The notes beneath the pieces are model-generated. The model was not told the DNA's origin. It worked only from the letters and a program-made list of their open reading frames with translations, and searched no databases. Made by a program: the position numbers and the translations under genes. A stretch of 64,000 nt of DNA from Phaeosaccion multiseriatum. Its lineage: Eukaryota > Ochrophyta, other classes. The stretch is from the NCBI GenBank assembly GCA_965112735.1, contig OZ218960.1, positions 1,488,001 to 1,552,000 of the forward strand, written 5' to 3'. Each line of letters starts with the position of its first letter. Positions within the stretch are counted from its first letter, which is position 1. Positions 23,604 through 34,827 of this stretch are shown here, piece by piece.

Positions 23604-23848
23604 CGCGCGCGAGAGAGAGGGGAAGAGAGCGAGAGACGAAGAGAGAGAGAAGGATAGAGAGAGAGCGAGATAGAGAGGGAGAGGGAAGAAGAGATGGCCT
23701 AGTTTGATTATCCTAGTTTCCAATCATGGGTCGAAAACACAAGAAAAAACGACCTCTCGGCCCCTCTGCCGAGGAAGAGTCGAAAAGAGTGAAAAAAATG
23801 GAAGAAAAAGAGAAAATCTCACTCAGTCACTCAGTCAGTCAGTCAATG

Positions 23849-23880
<32 letters not shown>

Positions 23881-24696
23881 AGTCAGTGAGTGAGTCAGTC
23901 CGTCCGTCCGTCCGTCAGTCAGTCAGTCAGTAAGTCAGTAAGTCAGTCAGTCAGTCAGTCGCTCAGTCAGTCACTTCAGTCAGTCAGTCTCTCTCTCACA
24001 CACTCACTCACTTACATGATTGTACGTAATTCGGTCGGGCTGCACCCCCGCCTCCTCGGCATCATCCAATAAAGCCTTCGCCAGCTGTGAAGGGGAGAAG
24101 GAGATGGAAGTGGATGGAAAGGACAGAGGAAGACGAGAAGCGAATGGGCAAGACTAAAGGTGACCACACCACCGAACGTTGTCATGTCATGTCACGGGTG
24201 AGGAGGAACACTTCTTGCTCCCTTCCTTTCTTCTTCCTTTCCACCAATAACGCAATAGAGGGAAGGGAGCAAAGGACAAGAGACAAAATGGGAACAGGGG
24301 AAACAAAAGCCCCCTCTTACTCTCTCTCGCCCTTCCCCTCCCCTCCCCTCCTCTCCCCCCTCCCCATATGTCCGTAACCTTGAAGTCTCCCATGGTGCAT
24401 CGAATGGTGCAGTCGTACACTCTCCCCCAGTCCCCCTCCGACATTCCTCCGAGGCCGGGGGCACGTGCTCGGAACTTCGTCTGCTCTCGTCCGCCAGCGC
24501 CCGCCACGAGAACGACAGTGTACGTACATATATATACATACAACATATACATACATACATACATACAAATGTAAATACATACAAATGTACATACGTACGT
24601 ACGTGCGTACGTACATAAATGTAGCATAGAGGGAGGTTGGGGGGGGGGGGTGAGTGAGTGACACAGACTGCGAAGGGAAAGGGAAAGGAGATGGGC

Positions 24697-24727
<31 letters not shown>

Positions 24728-27700
24728 TAAGAGATGTGGAGAGACAGGTGAAACAAAAAAGACGGAAGGGAGAAGAGACGGACAAAAACAGCTCCCCTGC
24801 ACCGGAGGAAACGGAAGAAAAGGAAGGAGGCAAGGTATCCTAGGGCGAGTAGGTGCACGAATATATGCATACATATAAACCGACAGGCCTACTCTCTCTC
24901 CCTCCCCCTCCTCTCTCGTTCTCTCCTCTCTCCCCCCTCTCTACTCTTTTCTCCCTTTGTCTCTCTCATCCTCCCCTCTCCCTCCCTCCATCCCTCCCCC
25001 CCCCCCTCTCTCTCCCTCCGTCTCTCGTCTCTACCTTGATTTCCTGATACAACTGCTGCGCTCTGTCCTGAATCTCCAAGTCCGGTAAAGGCCGAGTGCT
25101 GCTTGCCTCCTTGGTGGAGAGACAGCGGGCCTGCGCAGACGCCATAGTCTGAAGTGCGTGTGTGTAGTGGCGAGGCGCCAGCATGAGCCCGTCTGTCTGC
25201 ATGGTACGAAGTACCTCCCATGCACGTTGGTGATCGCCCGACTTTTGGAACCCCACTAAGGCACTTAGCCACACATCTTGGGGGGGGGGATGGGGGGAGG
25301 GAGGGAGGGAGGGAGGGAGGGAGAGAGGGGGGTCAATATCTTCTCTGCCCTTCTCCCTTTGAAGGAAGTCAAGTCAGCAGCACCTCATGGAAGGAACGAG
25401 CGTCAGAGCGTCAGTGGTTGTTGGCAGGGCCTCAGAAGCAGCTGACCATTCCTCTCTCTGCCTCTCCCCTGTGCCTCTCTCTCAGCCCTCTACACTCTCC
25501 CCTCTCTCCTCCCTCCCGCCCCCCCCTCCCCCCCCCTCTTTCGTCTCCCCTCTCCCCTCTTCCCTCTACCTCTCCCCTCCCCCCCCCCTCTCCCGTCTCC
25601 CCTTCTCCCCTTCTCCCCTCTTCTCCCTCTCCCCTCTTCCCTCTACCTCTCCCCTCCCCCCCCCCCCCTCTCCCGTCTCCCCTTCTCCCCTTCTCCCTTC
25701 TCCCCTCTTCTCCCTCACCTTCGTCCAACTCTCTCCCTTCTCCCCTCTTCTCCCTCACCTTCGTCCAACTCTCTCCCTTCTCCCCTCTTGTCCCTCACCT
25801 TCGTCCAACTCGATACCCTTGCTCTTCATCCACTCCCGTACCGCGTCCCCCATCCCGTGGGCATCGCTCTGACTGAGCGAGCGGAGAACGCACTTGAAGA
25901 AGTAGGGGGTAAATTTGAGCGGAGGAGCGGAAGGATCGCGGCCGCCTGACTTGTCTTCTTCCATGAGTGTTGTCAGCAGAGTGACAGCCTGTGTGGGGGG
26001 AGGTAGGGTAGGGTAGAGTAGGGTAGGGTAGGGCAGGGTAGGGTAGGGCAGGGTAGGGTTGGGTAGGGTAGGGTAGGGTAGGGTAGGGAAGGGTAGGGTA
26101 GGGTAGGGTAGGGTAGGGTAGGGTAGGGTAGGGTAGGGTTGGCAGGGTAGGGTAGGGTTGGTAGGGCAGGGTAGGGTAGGGTAGAGTAGTGTAGGGTAGG
26201 GTAGGGTAGAGTAGGGTAGGGCAGAGTAGGGTAGGGTAGGGCAGGGTAGGGTAGGGTACGGTAGGGTAGGGCAGGGCAAGGTAGGGTAGGGTAGGGTAGG
26301 GTAGGGTAGGGTAGGGTAGGGTAGGGTAGGGTAGGGTAGGGTAGGGTAGGGCAGGGTAAGGTAGGGCAGGGCAAGGTAGGGTAGGGTAGGGTAGGGTAGG
26401 ATAGGGCAGGGTAGGGTAGGGTAGGGTAGGGCAGGGTAGGGTAGGGTAGGGTAGAGTAGGGTAGGGTGGGGTAGGGTAGGGTAGGGTAGGGCAGGGTAGG
26501 GTGGGGTAGGGTAGAGTAGGGTAGGGTGGGGTAGGGTAGGGTAGGGTAGGGTAGGGTAGGGTAGGGTAGGGTAGGGCAGGGTAAGGTAGGGCAGGGCAAG
26601 GTAGGGTAGGGTAGGGTAGGGTAGGATAGGGCAGGGTAGCGCAGGGTAGGGCAGGGTAGCGCAGGGTAGGGCAGGATACGGTACGGTAGGGTAGGGTAGG
26701 GTAGGGTGGGGTGGGGTAGGGTAGGGTGGGTAGGGTAGGGTAGGGTAGGGTAGGGTAGGGTAGGGCAGGGTAGGGCAGAGTAAGGTAGGGTAGGGTAGGG
26801 TAGGGTAGGGTAGGGCAGGGCAGGGTAGGGTAGGGTAGGGCAGGGTAGGGTAGGGCAGGGTAGGGTAGGGTAGGGTAGAGTAGGGTAGGGTGGGGTAGGG
26901 TAGGGTAGGGTAGGGCAGGGTAGGGTGGGGTAGGGTAGAGTAGGGTAGGGTGGGGTGGGGTAGGGTAGGGTAGGGTAGGGTAGGGTAGGGTAGGGTAGGG
27001 CAGGGTAAGGTAGGGCAGGGCAAGGTAGGGTAGGGTAGGGTAGGGTAGGGTAGCGCAGGGTAGCGCAGGGTAGGGCAGGATACGGTACGGTAGGGTAGGG
27101 TAGGGTAGGGTGGGGTGGGGTAGGGTAGGGTAGGGTAGGGTAGGGTAGGGTAGGGTAGGGCAGGGTAGGGCAGGGTAGGGCAGAGTAAGGTAGGGTAGGG
27201 TAGGGTAGGGTAGGGTAGGGCAGGGCAGGGTAGGGTAGGGTAGGGCAGGGTAGGGTAGGATACGGTAGGGTAGGGTAGGGTAGGGTGGGGTGGGGTAGGG
27301 TAGGGTAGGGTAGGGTAGGGTAGGGTAGGGTGGGGTAGGGTAGGGTAGGGTAGGGTAGGGTAGGGTAGGGCAGGGTAAGGTAGGGTAGGGTAGAGTAGGG
27401 TAGGGCAGGGTAGGGAGGGGTGGGTTAGGGTAGGGTAGGGCAGGGTAGGGTAGGGTGGGGTAGGGTAGAGTAGGGTGGGGTAGGGTAGGGTAGGGTAGGG
27501 TAGAGTAGGGTGGGGTAGGGTAGGGTGGGGTAGGGTAAGGCAGATGGCCCTCTCTCTCTCAATATATTAATCAATCACCTTGTGCGTGTCTCTCACATCC
27601 GACACACGACACTCACTCACTACCTTTGCACCTACTCACCCAATCACTCACACACTGACAAACCACCCACCCACCCACCCAATCACTCACTCACTCACTC

Positions 27701-29391
27701 ACTCACTCACTCACTCACTCACTCACTCACTCACCCACTCACACACTGACCAACCACCCATCCACCCACTCACTCACTCACTCACTCACTCACTCAGTCA
27801 GTCAGTCAGCCAGCCACTCACTCCCTCACCTCCTGCGGGGCGCCTTCGGCGGTGTACATGCGGATGACCTCCACATATACATCCGTGTTGGGGTGGAAGC
27901 CGCACTCTTGCATCTCAGCGAGCAGGTTCGTCATCCCGTCTAAGTTCTGCATCATTCGGCTCGCCTGTAGAGCACAGTACAGCACAGTAGAGCAGTTGGT
28001 GATACAGCAGCACAGTAGAGCAGTTGGTGATACAGGACAGTAGTTGGTGATACAGCAGCACAGTAGAGCAGTTGGTGATAGAGTATCAATAGCATCAGTT
28101 GGTTGGTGATACAGCAGCAGTATAGCTGTTGGTGACGTCACCTTGATGCAGAGGGAGAAGCTCCGTTCGTTGGGCTCGATATTATTCTCAGTCATATCGG
28201 ACATTAGACTCAGCGCGTTCTCGGGCTTGGGGGAAAGAGGGGAAAGGGGGGGGGGTGAGAGGGAGGAGTGAGGAGGGGGGGGGGGACAAGAAGCAAGGAA
28301 GGCGGAAGGACGCAGGGACGGAAGGAAACAACGAAGGAAGGAGGGAAGGTAGGAAGGAGGGAAGGAAGGAAGGAAGGAAGGAAGGAAGGAAGGAAGGAGG
28401 GAAGGGAGGCAGGGAGTGGTTGTCCGGCGCGGCCGTCACCCTCTCTCTGGGCTTGGGCCCTCCTCCCACCCTCCCTCCCTCCCTCCCTCCCTCCCTTCCC
28501 TTCCTCAGCCAAATTGCTGCCTCCCTCCTTCCCTCCCTCTGGGCGCGCTTCCCCCCCATGAGCTCACGCCGCTCCCTCCAAAATCGACCGAAAGACCGCC
28601 ACTCCTCACTCGCTCACTGATTAACTTTGCTATGGCGCAATGTCATTGGTCATGAAGTTCGTACACTGAGACTGAAATTGAAAGTGAAACTGACCTGGTT
28701 CTCATTGATGTAGGTGCCGATGAGCGAGTTGTAGGTGTAGCAGTCAGGTATGCATCCCTCCGTCCTCATCTCCTCAAACACTTCGATGGCCTTAGCCTAA
28801 GAAATAGTAGGAAGGACAGGGGAGTGAGGAGAGAGGGAGGGAGGGAGGGAGGGAGGGAGGGAGGGAGTGAGGAGAGAGGGAGGGAGGGAGGGAGGGAGGG
28901 AGGGAGGGAGGGAGGGAGGGAGGGAGGGAGGGAGGAAGGGAGGGAGAGAGGAAGGGAGGGAGGAAGGCAAGGCAGTAGCAGGGCACACAACAAACACCCT
29001 TTCCTTTGAGACATATTAAAATCTCGGGCACTGTATAATTGATGGACGCGGTCTTTTGCCTGCCTTTTCAGTCACTCTCTTCCTTCCACTTACCCACTGC
29101 TTTGCCTTGTTACATGCTCTCAGAGTGAAGCCGAAGGACCTCGCATCCGGCTTGACTCCCTGCGCCTTCATTGCCTGTGTGATGGAATGGAGAGTAGGAC
29201 AGAGAGCAGGGGGGAAAGGAGGGAGGGAGGGAGGGAGGGAGGGAGGGAGGGGGAAAGGAGGGAGGGAGGCAGGGAGGGAGGGAGGGAGGGAGAGGGAGGG
29301 AGGGAGGGAGGGAGGGAGGGAGAGTGAAAAACTTGCAGGAGGGCAGGACGTCAAAAGAGAGACTAATGCATGCACGCCCCCACATCCCACG

Positions 29392-29428
<37 letters not shown>

Positions 29429-31780
29429 CCCACCTGGAATGACTCGTACGCTTGCATAGGGTTGGGGGCAGACCTGCCGAATTCAGAGATGAGCGTGTTG
29501 TAGTTGTAGGTCTTGGGGTCGATGCCCAAAGCCTAGGTAGGGGGAGGGAGGAGCGAAGAGTGGGAGGGGGGGGGGGGGGGGGCTACATCAACATTTAAAC
29601 CTTTCATTTGGATTGGCAGGGCAGCTTCTCGCTGTTGTCAGACTGTGGATGGTGTGTCGTGGAGGGGGGTAGGTAAGGAATGATACTGAGCCAATGGATA
29701 TGGAAGTCTTGTACCAAGTATTGTACCGCAACGATGTCGCCCTTCTCGTAGAGAGGTGGACCACAGAGTTGCAAGGTCAAGGAGGAGTATCAATCACACA
29801 CCAAGGAGGAGCGTCAACACCACACACGATATCTACGGCAACTGGTGATACGATGCCATGCAACGCAGCAGCACGGGACAGAAGCAAAGCAGCACAGAAC
29901 AGAAGCAAAGCAGATGCAAAGCGAGATGCAAAGCAGCACTGGACAGAAGCAACAAAACTCAGTTACATACACAGCCCTTCCTTTCGTGCTGGCTGGTAGG
30001 TGCAATACAATATGTCATCTGTGACAGGTATCATTACCAACGTGTGTACGTACCAGCATCTCTTGGAAGAGGCTGGAAACTTCCACGTGGTTGTTCTGCT
30101 GCTGCTTTGCATACGCCTGGGCAGTGAGGGAGTGAGTGATGAGTGGGTGAGTGAAAGGGTGAGTCAGTGAGTGAATGGGTGAGTCAGTGAGTCAGCGAGA
30201 GGAAGTGAGCCAGCTAGGTAGGTAAGTAGGTAGTAAGAAGTGGATGTAGGTAGGTAGGTAGGTAGCAAGGCAGCCATTCAGCCTGTCCGTCAAGTCGGTC
30301 AGTCGGTGAGTCCCTGAGTCCATCAGCGAGTCTGGGATGCAATGAGACAGCAAAGGCAAAGACAAGCCACGAGAAGGGGAGCCAAGGCACGCGCCACGCT
30401 ACACACCAGCAGCTGACTGACCAGCTGTGCTACGGGCCTGCCTGGCCAGTCTTCCTCCCTCTCTCTCTGTCCCTCTCTCTCTCTCCCTCCCTCTCTCTCT
30501 GTCCCTCTCTCTCTCTCCCTCTCTCTCTCTCCCCTCCTCCCGTCTCGTCCTGCACCTTTATAGTTCAGTTCAGTTCAGCAACGGATTGAAACTGAGGGTC
30601 GATTCATCCCTACGATCCAAATACATACCAAATCCGACCTATAAAGTCAACCCAATTTGACCTTCTCCCGAGGCTCTTCCAAGGAGCCCAACGCCGCATG
30701 TCTGAATACTAAGGAGGAGGAGCGTCACCTCACAACTGACGTACACTGACGTACACTGACGTACCTGCATGACCATGTTGAACTCCCTAGCGCTGGCGGC
30801 CTTTATTCCGACCAACTCTGTAAGCAAGTCTCGAGCCGCGCGTGGAGGGCCGGTTTGGCAGGCGATGGACAGCAGCCGCATCTGACAAGAGACGGGGGTC
30901 GGGTGGCAGCAGATGGCAGCAGAGGGTCGTGACAAGAGGAAGGAAAGAAGGTATGTTAGTGTGGTTAGATGGAGGCGGGTTTATGCGCGGTGTGTTTGTT
31001 TCAGTGGGACGAGACCTAGCTCAAGTGCTACTGCTATGTACATGGCAGGGAGTCTTGGGGATAGAACAGGCAGACGTACTCCTTCAGCGCTTGCTTGCTT
31101 GCTTGCATGCCTACCCTCCTCCTGTCCCTCTCTCGCTGCCTCCCTCTCACCAGCACATCACTCGAAAGAGCCTGCTCCTTGTTGGCCTTGATATCCTCCA
31201 CCATTGGCGCGGCCATTGACCATGTTATATTCGCGCCATTGAGAACGGAGAATTCACCGGTGAGCTGCTTGCCTCCCCTCCCTCCTCTCCCTCCTCGGCC
31301 TGGCCCTCCCCTGCCTCCTGGTCCTCCTCTTCCTCCTCCCCTCCCTCTCCCTCTCCCTCGCCCGCTCGAACTCCCTCTCCCTCGCCCGCTCGCAGCCCCC
31401 CTCCCTCCCCCTGCTGCTGCCTCTACCGTCGTTCCCACCGCTGCCCCCCTCCCTGACGGAGGGCTCCTCTCCCCACCACCCCCTTCTGCGCTTGCAAGCC
31501 ACACGGAGGCCCCTCCTCTACGGCGCAGGGGTGCATCAAAAGCCCCCCCCCACACGGCTGCAGTTCCTCTTCTTCTTCGCTCCAGAGCCGTTGACGATGG
31601 CAACAGGGACGACGCTGAAGTCAACAGGAATGCTGAGGTCAACCCTGGTGGTGCCAATGCCCCTGCTGAGGCTCTCGGAGGAGTGGGTGCGTGTGTGACG
31701 GCCCACTGAAGTGGCCCCACGAAACCAGGCGTCCCACCAACTTGCCTCCCACTATGGGCATTCTCCAAAGGGGGAAACAT
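17237..31780 (-). CDS. PPR protein with SMR-like C-terminus (23 exons)
   Basis: Exons in transcript order: 31780-31151, 30881-30765, 30116-30054, 29532-29434, 29174-29094, 28796-28695, 28225-28142, 27964-27830, 25988-25799, 25276-25035, 24480-24379, 24084-24016, 23140-23104, 22970-22861, 22604-22273, 21539-21401, 21119-20934, 20661-20545, 20186-20088, 19636-19237, 18789-18538, 18243-18089, 17302-17237. All phases agree and give 1,268 residues. Typical P-class PPR motifs are split across exons, for example AKAIEVFEEMRTEGCIPDCY-TYNSLIG and AKKMLKRMKSRGVQPNHITY. The C-terminus (LNLATGRAALRFLL ... RWIARDLRSM-GIPFVVDDEGGGRITI) resembles an SMR domain. PPR-SMR proteins bind organelle RNA and mostly act in plastid or mitochondrial gene expression. 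The N-terminus is Gly/Arg-rich (RGRGRGRGGGRGG) with no clear targeting peptide. The ATG at 31780 is the first in a frame open from about 31965, so an upstream exon is possible. Confidence 0.88.
17760..18085. repeat. (CACT)n-rich tract next to a PPR 5' splice site
   Basis: Imperfect CACT/CTCA repeats. On the coding strand they read (GTGA)n and run directly on from the donor of exon 18243-18089 (ATG then GTGAGTGCGTGCGTGAG). Confidence 0.85.
19128..19196. repeat. (CA)n tract in a PPR intron
   Basis: About 30 CA units within the intron between exons 19636-19237 and 18789-18538. Confidence 0.9.
19650..19855. repeat. (GT)n tract beside a PPR 3' splice site
   Basis: About 50 GT units followed by imperfect GTGTGC repeats. 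On the coding strand it is (CA)n ending close to the acceptor at 19637-19638. Confidence 0.9.
20191..20450. repeat. (GGGA)n tract, expanded polypyrimidine tract on the coding strand
   Basis: About 60 GGGA units with AAGG interruptions. On the transcribed (minus) sense it is (CCCT)n, which runs up to the acceptor at 20187-20188. Confidence 0.9.
21617..21745. repeat. Minisatellite, unit about 58 bp, 3 copies
   Basis: Three copies of GGCATATAGATATAAGGTGG-type units with CACATACACGCACATAGACA between, in the intron between exons 22604-22273 and 21539-21401. Confidence 0.85.
21777..21940. repeat. Minisatellite, unit about 36 bp, 4 copies
   Basis: Four copies of ACACGTACACAACACGTA followed by CACACACACCTTTAAC, directly after the 58-bp minisatellite in the same intron. 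Confidence 0.9.
23177..23430. repeat. GGCATACA/GGCATACG minisatellite
   Basis: About 30 tandem 8-bp units; A and G variants at the last base are interspersed. It lies in the PPR intron upstream of the 37-bp exon 23140-23104. Confidence 0.95.
25711..25810 (-). repeat. Triplicated 5' splice site (40-bp units)
   Basis: TCCCTCACCTTCGTCCAACT occurs at 25711, 25751 and 25791. On the coding strand each copy contains GTTGGACGAAG followed by GTGAGG, the exon 9 donor and the exon end before it. Only the first copy in transcript order (25791) joins in phase. Confidence 0.9.
25995..27540. repeat. TAGGG pentamer array, 1.5 kb, in a PPR intron
   Basis: About 300 units of TAGGG with CAGGG, TGGGG, TAAGG and CGGTA variants. 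Longer segments recur, for example around 26345, 26575 and 27000, so there is higher-order duplication. It lies between exons 27964-27830 and 25988-25799 and ends close to the acceptor at 25989-25990. One minus-strand frame is open across it (TLPYP repeats) and runs into exon 25988-25799. Confidence 0.95.
27960..28140 (+). repeat. Cluster of the 18-bp CAGTTGGTGATACAGCAG element
   Basis: Five or six copies or part copies (27993, 28021, 28041, 28069, 28101, 28126) separated by CACAGTAGAG-type spacers fill almost the whole intron between exons 28225-28142 and 27964-27830. Confidence 0.85.
28820..28955. repeat. (GGGA)n tract beside a PPR 3' splice site
   Basis: About 30 GGGA units. On the coding strand it is (CCCT)n leading to the acceptor at 28797-28798. 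Confidence 0.9.
29215..29330. repeat. (GGGA)n tract upstream of PPR exon 29174-29094
   Basis: GGGA units with AAAGG breaks; a polypyrimidine tract in the transcript sense. Confidence 0.85.
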
Positions 31781-32068
31781 CCTCGAAGGGAGGGAAAAGG
31801 GAGCTCCGCCAGGATGCGTCGAGTCCTGCTCTGATTTGCCAAGAGCAGACGACGAAATTGAGCTATCGCCTGCTTTGAACACGCAACGTAGAGGTAGCAA
31901 CACTCCTAAGCGAGCGAGTGCTCTACAGCGCACGAGTGTGCTCTGTATTGGCGCTCTTTATGCGTTGTATGCGATGCCGGATCAACACGGATGCAGGATG
32001 CGATGGCACTGGATGGCGCAGAATCCTGCCGTGTGCAGCAAGGTTGTTGTTGAAGGAAAAAACACGCA
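31781..32068. promoter_or_regulatory. Divergent region between the PPR and CD2BP2 genes
   Basis: 288 bp separate the two start codons, so the promoters probably overlap. If the PPR protein starts in an upstream exon the shared region would be smaller. Confidence 0.5.
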
Positions 32069-34112
32069 ATGGCGAAAGGCGGCAAGCGCAAGTTTGATGG
32101 AGGTGAGGGCGGCGGCGGGGGAGGAGGAGGAGCAGGGGAAAGAGGAGGCCGAGGAGGGAGGGGAGGAAGAGGGGGCAGGGGAGGGAGAGGAGGAAGAGGA
32201 GGTGGCGCGAGCAAGCGAGGGAGAGGAGCAGCAGCAAATGATGGGGGGGGCAAAAAGGTGCATTTTTCAGAGCACGTGGATACCCAAGAGGCGCCGAGAA
32301 AGAATGGGGGCGACGGCGAAGAATACGATGAGGATGATGGAGACGACATCGACGGGGATGGAGACGCTATGCTCGGATCTACAGGCGGGGGTCGAAGGCG
32401 ACGGGATCGTATCGCAGCCGGGATGGAGGAGGAGGAGGACAGCGAAGCAGAGGATGAGGAGGGTAAGGAGGAGGGAGACGGGTACGATGATGATGATGAT
32501 GATGATGAAGCCGACACACCCGTTCGGCCCTCGCGAGAGCAGAATGTGGACGGGGAAGAGGAGGCAAGAGACACGCAGCTCGACGACACGGGCGAAGTGA
32601 TGGAGCCCTTCCACCTCAAGGAGGAGCGGCAAGAGGGCTTCTTTGATCAGAACGGGAACTACGTGTGGGCGAAGGAGGACGCCGAGCCTGACGCCTGGCT
32701 GGCGGGGATGGAAGAGGACGGGCTGGAGGCGTCTATGAGTGCGGCTGCGCGGGCCAGGCAGGAGCAGGAGAGCGCTTCCATCGCCGCGCAGCACAAGCGG
32801 TCGCTGCACAAGCAACCTGTGCTGGAGCAGTACAAGGAATTGCTCGCCATCCTCCAACCCAAGGAGACATGCCTAGGGGCGCTCAAGAGGCTGAGGGCGA
32901 CCGGGGGGAAGGCAGGCAGCGGTAGAGGAGGGGGGAGGGCGGCGGCGGCGGGGCAGCAGCAGCAGAAGAAGAAGAAGGACAAGGAGGGAGGGAAGGGGGG
33001 TGAGGCGGCAGGGGCGACAGGGGCGACAGCAGCCGGAGGAGGGGCATGGTGAGCAGCAGGGGGTGAGCGCGGGACCAATTCACTCGCGCACCCTCACACG
33101 AGTTTGGCCCCATGTATTAAGGGTGTCTCTCAGCTTGCTTGCTTGCTTGCTTGCTTGCTTGTTTTCCTTCCTTCGTCGCATGAACGTATGTCGTGGGGTC
33201 CTTCGGTCCTCCCTCCTCTCCTCTCCTCGGCACCATAGTCAGTATGCCCCCCTTCCTCTTTTCTTGCCTTTGCTTTACCCAACCCCCCTCCCTTCTCTCT
33301 CTTTCCGTCTTTTTGACTCACTCACTCACTCACCCACTCCCTCATTCACTCCCTCACTCCCTCACCCACCCACTCACCCACTCACTCCTCACTCTCCCAC
33401 TCCCTCACTCACTCCCTCCCTCACTCACCTAACTTGACATGACTCCCTCAGGTCGAGTGAGGACAAAGCCAGCTTCGAGCGAGTCACAGACCTCGCGGAC
33501 AATCTCCTGCAGGAGGAGGGCCATGTCGACATTTACCAAATGAAGCGCGAGGAGATTGAGGAGAAGACGCGAGCCATGGAGAGCAGGCGCCAGAGGTACC
33601 TGGATAGCATCGGGGAAGGGGGAGGAGGAAGTAGTTCCGCAGGCGGCGGAGGAAGCTACTTCGGTGGAAGAGGTGGGCAGTCTGATGGTGCTACTGCTGC
33701 TGCTGCAGTTTCTGCCGCTCCCGAGGGGGTGTGTTTTGAGTACAAGGGCAAGGACGGAAACCTACACGGGCCCTTCGCTCTCGCGCAAGTGCGGGAGTGG
33801 GTGGAGGGGGGCTTCTTTAGCGGAGAAAATGTGGTGCAGATGCGGTGTATAAACCCACCCATAACAACAAATGGCAACAAGGGCACTGGGGAAGAAGGTG
33901 GGGCAGCAGCTACATCAGCAGCAGTTGGTGATACAGCAGGCTCCTCCAAGGGCTCAACAGGGGCGGAGGACTTGATTGCGGATTTGGATGCAGATGACGA
34001 CGACGAGGAGGAGGAGAAAGAGAAGGAGGCTGTATCTTCCCCAGCAACAGGAGCAGTGGGGGCAGCGGCGTGGGTAGATTCGGATAAGATTTCTTTCGAG
34101 GAGTACGCCTGA
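32069..34112 (+). CDS. CD2BP2/LIN1-like U5 snRNP protein with GYF domain
   Basis: Exons 32069-33048 and 33452-34112 join through a split Trp codon to 546 residues. Matches to the CD2BP2/LIN1/Snu40 family run in order: a basic Gly/Arg-rich and acidic N-terminus with KKVHFSEHVD; PFHLKEERQEGFFDQNGNYV; WLAGMEEDG; ETCLGALKRLRA; the DLADNLL helix followed by VDIYQMKREEIEEK; and a C-terminal GYF domain, FEYKGKDGNLHGPFALAQVR then EWVEGGFF. The family binds the U5 snRNP (Prp6 and the 15K protein) and helps tri-snRNP assembly in the nucleus. The GYF domain recognises Pro-rich or similar ligands. Low-complexity inserts (Gly, Glu/Asp, Ala) make it longer than human CD2BP2 (341 residues). Exon 2 contains one copy of the 18-bp dispersed element (33922-33939), coding for AVGDTA. 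Confidence 0.93.
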
Positions 34113-34533
34113 GAGGGTCGAGCGTGGAGAGAGATGTGCGTGCGTGCGTGCGTGTGTGCGTGCGTGCATGCCTACTGAGGGAGGTGTGGAGGGCGCGAGG
34201 AGCTGAAAGAAGGGCATTGAAGAAAGCCCGAAAGCCAGTCGAGGTTTCTGCTTCTTTCAACTACTCTCTCTCTCTCTCTCGTGATCGGCATCACAGTCCT
34301 TCTTCTCTGAAGGCCCCTTTCTGTTTACTTTTTTAATTAAAAAATTAATTTTAATTAAAGGAGAGTATGAAACTGAAGGGAAGGGGAGTCTCGAAGAAGA
34401 GGAGGGAAAAGGGAAGATTGAGCGAGCGGGGGCGGGCAGGGGAGCAGTTACACTGCCTGCGTCGGCATCATCATCATCATCATCATCATCATCAAGATCG
34501 GGTTCGTGGCACTCCGAGAGCGTCAACAAAGCC
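34113..34533. other. Convergent 3' region with an AT palindrome
   Basis: Both neighbours end here. A TTAATTAA-rich stretch at about 34328-34360 is close to palindromic. A (CAT)n tract lies at 34467-34495. No gene seen. Confidence 0.6.
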
Positions 34534-34793
34534 TCAGGGTGCCCCCCCCTCCCCCACCTCCGCCGCCGGAGCCGAAGGCGGTGAGCGCAGGCCCTTTCCG
34601 GTCCACGTCCTTCCCATCTCCTCCGCCTGTGCCACGAAGCTCGAGACATGCGCCATGTGGTGCTCCACTTCGCTGGCGACGCTCGCAGGCAGCACCGTGT
34701 TCCTTGCACTGGCGGTGCCAGTGTCAGTTCCGGTGCTGAGCAGGAAGCTCGGGGGAGAGCCGGGGGGACTCCTCCTCTTAGCTCCTCCTCCTC

Positions 34794-34827
<34 letters not shown>

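Noticed and set aside
25755-27023. A 422-residue minus-strand open frame of PYPTL repeats
   Set aside because: It is the translation of the TAGGG array. The downstream exon joins in phase to an acceptor at 25989, so the array is intronic.
25995-27540. Chromosome end
   Set aside because: Single-gene coding exons continue in phase on both sides, so the array is internal.
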